Positions 60,242 to 64,000 of a stretch of 64,000 bases of DNA are shown piece after piece. Within the stretch, counting starts at the first letter, position 1. Every line of letters begins with the position of its first letter. The position numbers and the translations under genes were made by a program. This DNA comes from Paenibacillus solani (GTDB lineage Bacteria > Bacillota > Bacilli > Paenibacillales > Paenibacillaceae): positions 130,262-194,261 of the forward strand of contig NZ_LIUT01000002.1 of assembly GCF_001277345.1 (NCBI RefSeq), read 5' to 3'. Under the pieces are notes generated by a model that saw only the letters and a list, made by a program, of their open reading frames with translations, was not told the origin of the DNA and searched no databases.

Positions 60242-60748
60242 TCAAATTGACTCGTTTTCCGTCGACGTCCTGCTCAGCTCCCGCAATGGATTTCCGCCTA
60301 CGAACGTACCCGGTGCCACATCTTTATGTACAACGGAACCTGCAGCAACCACCGCTCCATCTCCGATCGTTACTCCAGGCAAAATCGTGGTATTCGCGCC
60401 GATGAGCACGTTTTCCCCGATCCGCACTTCACCCAAACGATATTCCTTGATTAAATACTCATGTGCCAGAATGGTTGTATTGTAGCCGATCACCGAATTC
60501 TCGCCGATGGTAATGTGCTCCGGAAAGAAAACATCCACCATCACCATCAAGCCAAAAGCGGTATGACGCCCGACCTTCATTCCGAGCATGTTGCGGTATA
60601 TCCAATTCTTCATCGGCAGGATCGGGCAATAGCGGGCTAGCTGGATGAAGATAAAGTTCTTAACACCCTTAAACGGGCTTACAGTCCGGTAGATTTGCCA
60701 TAGTGCGTTGGGCCCTTCTACGGGATAACGGGTAACCTTCCTGGCCAT
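60242..60748 (-). CDS. Left-handed beta-helix acyltransferase (YvoF-like)
   Basis: 168 residues; hexapeptide repeats from about residue 75 (IGENSVIGYNTTILAHEY, IGENVLIGANTTILPGVTIGDGAVVAAGSVVHKDV). N-terminal helical part VKNFIFIQLARYCP. The place after hprK-lgt-ppaX is the place of yvoF in Bacillus subtilis. Acyl donor and acceptor unknown; maltose or galactoside acetyltransferase-type chemistry is only a family guess. Ends 156 bases before the family 3 acyltransferase. Confidence 0.88.
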   Translation of the reverse strand: MARKVTRYPVEGPNALWQIYRTVSPFKGVKNFIFIQLARYCPILPMKNWIYRNMLGMKVGRHTAFGLMVMVDVFFPEHITIGENSVIGYNTTILAHEYLIKEYRLGEVRIGENVLIGANTTILPGVTIGDGAVVAAGSVVHKDVAPGTFVGGNPLRELSRTSTENESI

Positions 60749-60761
60749 GCCACCAAAACTC

Positions 60762-61412
60762 CTATTCCTCTTGAAGTCCTATGATCCCGTACAGATCTCT
60801 CATATCCTTCAAAATAAAGTCCGGGCTGTATTCCATCAGTTTCTCTTCGCCCTTCAGAGACCAAGCAACAGCGGCAGCCTTCACGCCCGCCGCCTTCGCA
60901 GACTGAATGTCGACCGGACTGTCACCGATCATCAATGTCGTTGCCGGATTGGCGCCCAGACGCTCGACTGCAGTCAGAACAGGCTCCGGATGCGGTTTTG
61001 GATGTTCTACATCGTTTACCGTAACCACCGCCGACATGAAGCGCTCAAGATCAAACTTCTCCAAAGTCATCATCGTAGATGGACGAATCTTCGTGGTGAC
61101 GATTCCGAGCGAAAGTCCATGATGATGCAGACGCTCCACGACTTCATTCACATGGGGAAATGGCTTGACCATTTCGTCATGATGAAGCGTATTGAAGGAT
61201 CGGTAAGCTTTCACAAGCGAATTCACATCTTCTACGCCGCCTGAAAATGTCTGCAGCTGTTGTTCGAGCGTAGTACCCATATGCGGAATAATCTGCTCTC
61301 TTGTTAACGGCCCAGGTGCCTGGGCCTCAAAGACATGCAGAAATGAAGAAATAATTAATTCATTAGTATCAATAATAGTGCCGTCCAAATCAAACAGTAC
61401 GGTTTCGATCAT
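60762..61412 (-). CDS. ppaX: Pyrophosphatase PpaX (HAD superfamily)
   Basis: Hydrolyses the pyrophosphate that HPr kinase/phosphorylase releases when it removes phosphate from Ser46-HPr. 216 residues; nucleophile motif LFDLDGTIIDTNELI (6-20), motif II GIVTTKIRP, and HPKPHPEPV with MIGDSPVDIQSAKAAGVK. ATG with AAGGAG 9 bases upstream. Encoded directly after lgt, in the hprK-lgt-ppaX-yvoF order of Bacillus. Confidence 0.94.
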   Translation of the reverse strand: MIETVLFDLDGTIIDTNELIISSFLHVFEAQAPGPLTREQIIPHMGTTLEQQLQTFSGGVEDVNSLVKAYRSFNTLHHDEMVKPFPHVNEVVERLHHHGLSLGIVTTKIRPSTMMTLEKFDLERFMSAVVTVNDVEHPKPHPEPVLTAVERLGANPATTLMIGDSPVDIQSAKAAGVKAAAVAWSLKGEEKLMEYSPDFILKDMRDLYGIIGLQEE

Positions 61413-61419
61413 GCTGCAA

Positions 61420-62553
61420 CTACTCCTTTTTGTCCTCCGTATCCGGTTTTATTACCGGAGTGTCTTCGGTCCGGTTTGATCCCGCTTCTGTATCTTGGCT
61501 CTGCATGTGCAACTTTCCGTCAGCCGGTTCGCCTGCCTTCTGAACCTGACCTGCATTCTTCTCAGAAGCTGGCACAGATGGTTTAGAAGCATGATGAGCC
61601 TGGAGATCCGCCTCCGGTGTAGGGCCTGCTCCCGTCTTGGTGTTCACGATTGGATCTGAATATCGAACTTGGGCACGGCCTGTTACACGGCGTACAATAA
61701 TCAATACGATGCCGCCAATGACAATCAGAATAGACAGCAGCTGTGAGATTCGAATATTGCCATATGCCGGGTCCAGATGGCCCAGCTCAAAGCCCATCCA
61801 AGTCATAGGTGCCCATAACACGTTATTAATCAAGTCAGCAACTCCGGTAGAGCCCTGGAATGCCAAACTATCGGTACGCAGCGCTTCAATAAAGAATCGA
61901 CCGATTGAGTACCAGATGAAATATCCAATGAACAGCTCACCAGCACGCAAGAATTTTTGTCTCCGGATAATCATCAAAAGAACGATCCCTAACAAATTCC
62001 AAATCGATTCATATAAAAAGGTAGGATGATGGAATACCCCTTGTACATTCATCTGATTCACAATGAAATCAGGCAGATGCAGCTCCCCTCGCAAGAAGGA
62101 GTCGCTGACAGGACCTCCGTAGGCTTCCTGATTCACAAAGTTGCCCCAGCGGCCAATCATCTGACCTACCAGCAAGGAAGGCGCACAAATATCCGCTATT
62201 CGCCAGAACGAGTAGCCTTTTTTGCGGACAAAGATCAATGCACATATAACGGCACCAATAAGGGCACCGTATATGGCAATGCCGCCATTCCATGTTTTGA
62301 ATACATCCAGGAAGTTATCCTTATAGTCTTCCCATTTAAAAGCTACATAATAAATACGCGCACCTATGATAGCGGAAGGAACGCCAAACAAGACCAGATC
62401 CATTAAAAATTCCTGTGGAACACCAAAACGCTTCCCCTCGCGAATAGCCAGCAGCAGACCTGTTAAAGCACCCAGTCCCAAAATCAAGCCATACCAATGA
62501 ACACGCAGTGATCCGATGGAAAAGGCCACCGGATCGAGCAGCAATGTTTGCAT
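61420..62553 (-). CDS. lgt: Prolipoprotein diacylglyceryl transferase with long hydrophilic C-terminal tail
   Basis: Transfers diacylglycerol from phosphatidylglycerol to the lipobox cysteine, required for the lipoproteins in this window. Seven helices in residues 15-275; catalytic segment MIGRWGNFVNQEAYGGP and the family HPTFLYESIWNLLG are intact. Residues from about 280 to 377 are a Lys/Glu/Pro/Ala-rich hydrophilic tail (GPTPEADLQAHH, KNAGQVQKAGEPADG), which Bacillus Lgt (269 residues) lacks. The tail's role is unknown. Starts 19 bases after hprK. Confidence 0.95.
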   Translation of the reverse strand: MQTLLLDPVAFSIGSLRVHWYGLILGLGALTGLLLAIREGKRFGVPQEFLMDLVLFGVPSAIIGARIYYVAFKWEDYKDNFLDVFKTWNGGIAIYGALIGAVICALIFVRKKGYSFWRIADICAPSLLVGQMIGRWGNFVNQEAYGGPVSDSFLRGELHLPDFIVNQMNVQGVFHHPTFLYESIWNLLGIVLLMIIRRQKFLRAGELFIGYFIWYSIGRFFIEALRTDSLAFQGSTGVADLINNVLWAPMTWMGFELGHLDPAYGNIRISQLLSILIVIGGIVLIIVRRVTGRAQVRYSDPIVNTKTGAGPTPEADLQAHHASKPSVPASEKNAGQVQKAGEPADGKLHMQSQDTEAGSNRTEDTPVIKPDTEDKKE

Positions 62554-62572
62554 TACACTATCCCCCCTCGTT

Positions 62573-63511
62573 CTAATCCAAATCGTCCATATCTTCAGCG
62601 ATCGTTGCCGTCAGCTTGTTCGTAAACTGCAGGGCAGCATTCAGACCCATTTGCTTCAATCTGTAATTCATGGCTGCCACCTCAATAATTACGGCAAGGT
62701 TACGTCCTGGACGAACCGGAATCGTGACCAGAGGGATATCTGTCTCAATGATTCGCGTAGTCTCTTCATCTAACCCCAGACGATCATATTGTTTATCCTG
62801 CTGCCAGGCTTCCAATCGAACAACAAGCGTAATCCGTTTATTATTCCGAACAGCACCTGCGCCGAATAGTGTCATTACATTAATAATGCCGACTCCCCGA
62901 ATTTCCAGCAGATGGCGAATCAGCTCAGGCGCTGTTCCATGAAGTTGGAAATCGGAGGTTTGGCGAATCTCCACCGCATCATCTGCAATTAATCGATGTC
63001 CGCGTTTAACCAGCTCCAGCGCGGTCTCACTTTTCCCGATGCCGCTTGAGCCTGTGATCAGCATGCCTACGCCATATACATCACACAATACGCCGTGAAT
63101 GGTTGTAGTCGGTGCTAATTTACGCTCCAAGAAACTTGTGAAACGGCTTGTCAGAATCGTTGTTGCCATGCTGCTGCGCAGGATAGGCAATCCTCGCTCA
63201 TTCCCGAGCTGAACCAGCTCCTCTGGTACTTCCAGGGAACGTGTAACGACGATACAAGGCGTTTCATCTGTACATAGACTGCGCATCCGTTCTATTCGCT
63301 CTTCCGGCTTCAACATGCCGAAGAACGCCAATTCTGTACGCCCCATAAGCTGAACCCGCTCACGCGGATGGTATTCAAAATAACCGGCCATTTCCAATCC
63401 CGGGCGATTCAGATCGTCCGTTGTAATCTGACGTTTCAGTCCTTCCTCACCTGCGATGACCTCCAGCTGAAACTGCTGGACCAGCTCAGACACCTTTACT
63501 TTCTTGGCCAT
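62573..63511 (-). CDS. hprK: HPr kinase/phosphorylase
   Basis: Phosphorylates HPr and Crh at Ser46 with ATP or pyrophosphate and also reverses the reaction, the switch for carbon catabolite repression. 312 residues; His139 (TTIHGVLCDVYG), Walker A GSSGIGKSE (154-162) and the HprK signature LLEIRGVGIINVMTLFGAGAV are present. ATG with GAGGGG 7 bases upstream. First gene of hprK-lgt-ppaX-yvoF. A likely substrate is the HPr-like protein at 25727-25996. Confidence 0.96.
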   Translation of the reverse strand: MAKKVKVSELVQQFQLEVIAGEEGLKRQITTDDLNRPGLEMAGYFEYHPRERVQLMGRTELAFFGMLKPEERIERMRSLCTDETPCIVVTRSLEVPEELVQLGNERGLPILRSSMATTILTSRFTSFLERKLAPTTTIHGVLCDVYGVGMLITGSSGIGKSETALELVKRGHRLIADDAVEIRQTSDFQLHGTAPELIRHLLEIRGVGIINVMTLFGAGAVRNNKRITLVVRLEAWQQDKQYDRLGLDEETTRIIETDIPLVTIPVRPGRNLAVIIEVAAMNYRLKQMGLNAALQFTNKLTATIAEDMDDLD

Positions 63512-63692
63512 GGTTTACCCCTCTTCTACCATTGTATGTTGAACATCTGCAAGCGAAGCCATCAAGCGATGGCTTGTTGTGATGAACGATTTCATGGTCG
63601 ATAATCTACATGTTCTTCCCTATATCTATGCCAGTGATCTAACTGCTCACCGATATGTATGAACATGCTTATGTATGCCGTGCTTTGTGCTT

Positions 63693-63721
63693 ATCTTATC
63701 GAAAAAAGCCGTTGAATGCAA
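63693..63721 (-). promoter_or_regulatory. Candidate promoter of the hprK operon
   Basis: TTGCAT (63716-63721), a 17-base spacer, and TAAGAT (63693-63698) on the minus strand, 180 bases before hprK. Confidence 0.55.
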
Positions 63722-63888
63722 TTCTCTCCGCTCTCTTTCAGAGAGATTGGATTCAGGGGCCGGTGACTTTTTGCTCCTCTTACTCGTAGCCATCTCAATA
63801 TATGTAACGGTTATTGCTTCGAGAATAATTCGTCCCCTCTTCATAGAATGAAGGCTGGTAATATACTGCATCTGCTATATCGCTAAAA

Positions 63889-63914
63889 AAACCGCCCCCA
63901 ATTAGGGGCGGTTT
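63889..63914 (-). terminator. Rho-independent terminator of the MsmK/UgpC-like gene
   Basis: AAACCGCCCC pairs with GGGGCGGTTT around AATTAGG-like loop, followed on the minus strand by TTTTTTTAGC, 26 bases after the stop codon. Confidence 0.88.
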
Positions 63915-63939
63915 CCTTTAAGATATCGAGTTACTAAGA

Positions 63940-64000
63940 TTAGTCCTCAATCAATACGTTCAGTTCGGACTCTTTATCGAAGATATGAACTTTGTTCATG
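63940..64000 (-). CDS. C-terminal end of an MsmK/UgpC-type sugar ABC transporter ATP-binding protein (partial)
   Basis: Only the last 19 codons and the stop are in the window, ending HIFDKESELNVLIED. The pattern HxFDxE(S/T)E near the extreme C terminus is the end of the TOBE domain of MsmX/UgpC multi-sugar ATPases. With such a short piece the family call is tentative; a terminator follows. Confidence 0.6.
   Translation of the reverse strand, partial: MNKVHIFDKESELNVLIED

Larger units (their letters stand above)
63512..63939. other. Intergenic region upstream of hprK
   Basis: 428 bases with a candidate promoter (63693-63721), a small hairpin CTCTCT/AGAGAG (63731-63747) and the terminator of the next gene (63889-63914). 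A 74-codon basic minus frame (63647-63871) lacks a ribosome binding site and overlaps the promoter, so it is not called. Confidence 0.5.

Noticed and set aside
63647..63871. 74-codon basic minus frame upstream of hprK
   Set aside because: It overlaps a good promoter candidate and has no correctly spaced ribosome binding site, although its Lys/Arg/Ser composition is not absurd.
1..64000. CRISPR array, prophage, transposase, restriction or toxin-antitoxin systems
   Set aside because: I looked for repeats with regular spacing, phage genes, DDE or serine recombinase motifs and small paired genes and found none that could be supported.

Overview
The window looks like a chromosomal segment of a Paenibacillus-like, spore-forming Firmicute. 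The evidence is the block gapA operon / clpP / rapZ-yvcK-whiA-hpr / trxB-TPR-prs-his operon / yvoF-ppaX-lgt-hprK, which follows Bacillus macro-synteny. Strong AGGAGG ribosome binding sites, frequent GTG and TTG starts, CggR- and CtsR-type operators and a CotF-like coat protein agree with this. Most genes lie on the minus strand. No prophage, transposase, CRISPR array or rRNA was seen. The only tRNA is tRNA-Arg(CCG).

Left part (1-11.4 kb): the right end of an iron-siderophore ABC operon (double-length FhuB-type permease cut by the window edge, plus its binding lipoprotein) sits behind a Fur-box promoter. Next come a small copper-amine-oxidase-N-domain secreted protein and a non-coding stretch with duplicated terminators. 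The complete lower-glycolysis operon cggR-gapA-pgk-tpiA-gpmI-eno follows, with a clear CggR operator over its promoter start.

Middle-left (11.5-30 kb): tRNA-Arg, CtsR-controlled clpP, an RsiV/PdaC-like secreted protein, the polyamine transporter potABCD, a SIMPL-domain protein, a fused amino-acid binding-protein/permease with its ATPase, and an OmpR-type two-component system with a homodimeric ABC exporter. The operon glcK-rapZ-yvcK-whiA-hpr then joins glucose phosphorylation, cell-envelope control and an HPr-family protein.

Accessory stretch (30-46.7 kb): it lies between glcK/rapZ and trxB, which are near neighbours in Bacillus subtilis. It holds a YvfRSTU/DesKR-like ABC plus two-component module, a serine hydrolase, a secreted chitin-active LPMO, several small envelope proteins of unknown function, a VanZ-RDD fusion, a HAD phosphatase, three GNAT acetyltransferases, an XRE-methyltransferase fusion and a CotF-like coat protein.

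Right part (46.7-64 kb): trxB, a TPR-HTH protein, prs, and a nearly complete histidine operon (hisZGDBHAF-IE-hisJ, without hisC). Then come an acyltransferase, yvoF, ppaX, lgt and hprK, and the last residues of an MsmK/UgpC-like ATPase. Carbon regulation recurs: the HPr kinase (hprK), a Crh-like protein that keeps both His15 and Ser46, YvcK, and the CggR-controlled glycolytic operon are all here.

I did not find a convincing new multi-gene system. The most interesting items are the Crh-like HPr with histidine 15, the DesKR-like ABC module with an odd start for its kinase, the accessory cluster of unknown envelope proteins, a palindromic repeat-like cassette between twin terminators, and several unusually layered hairpins.
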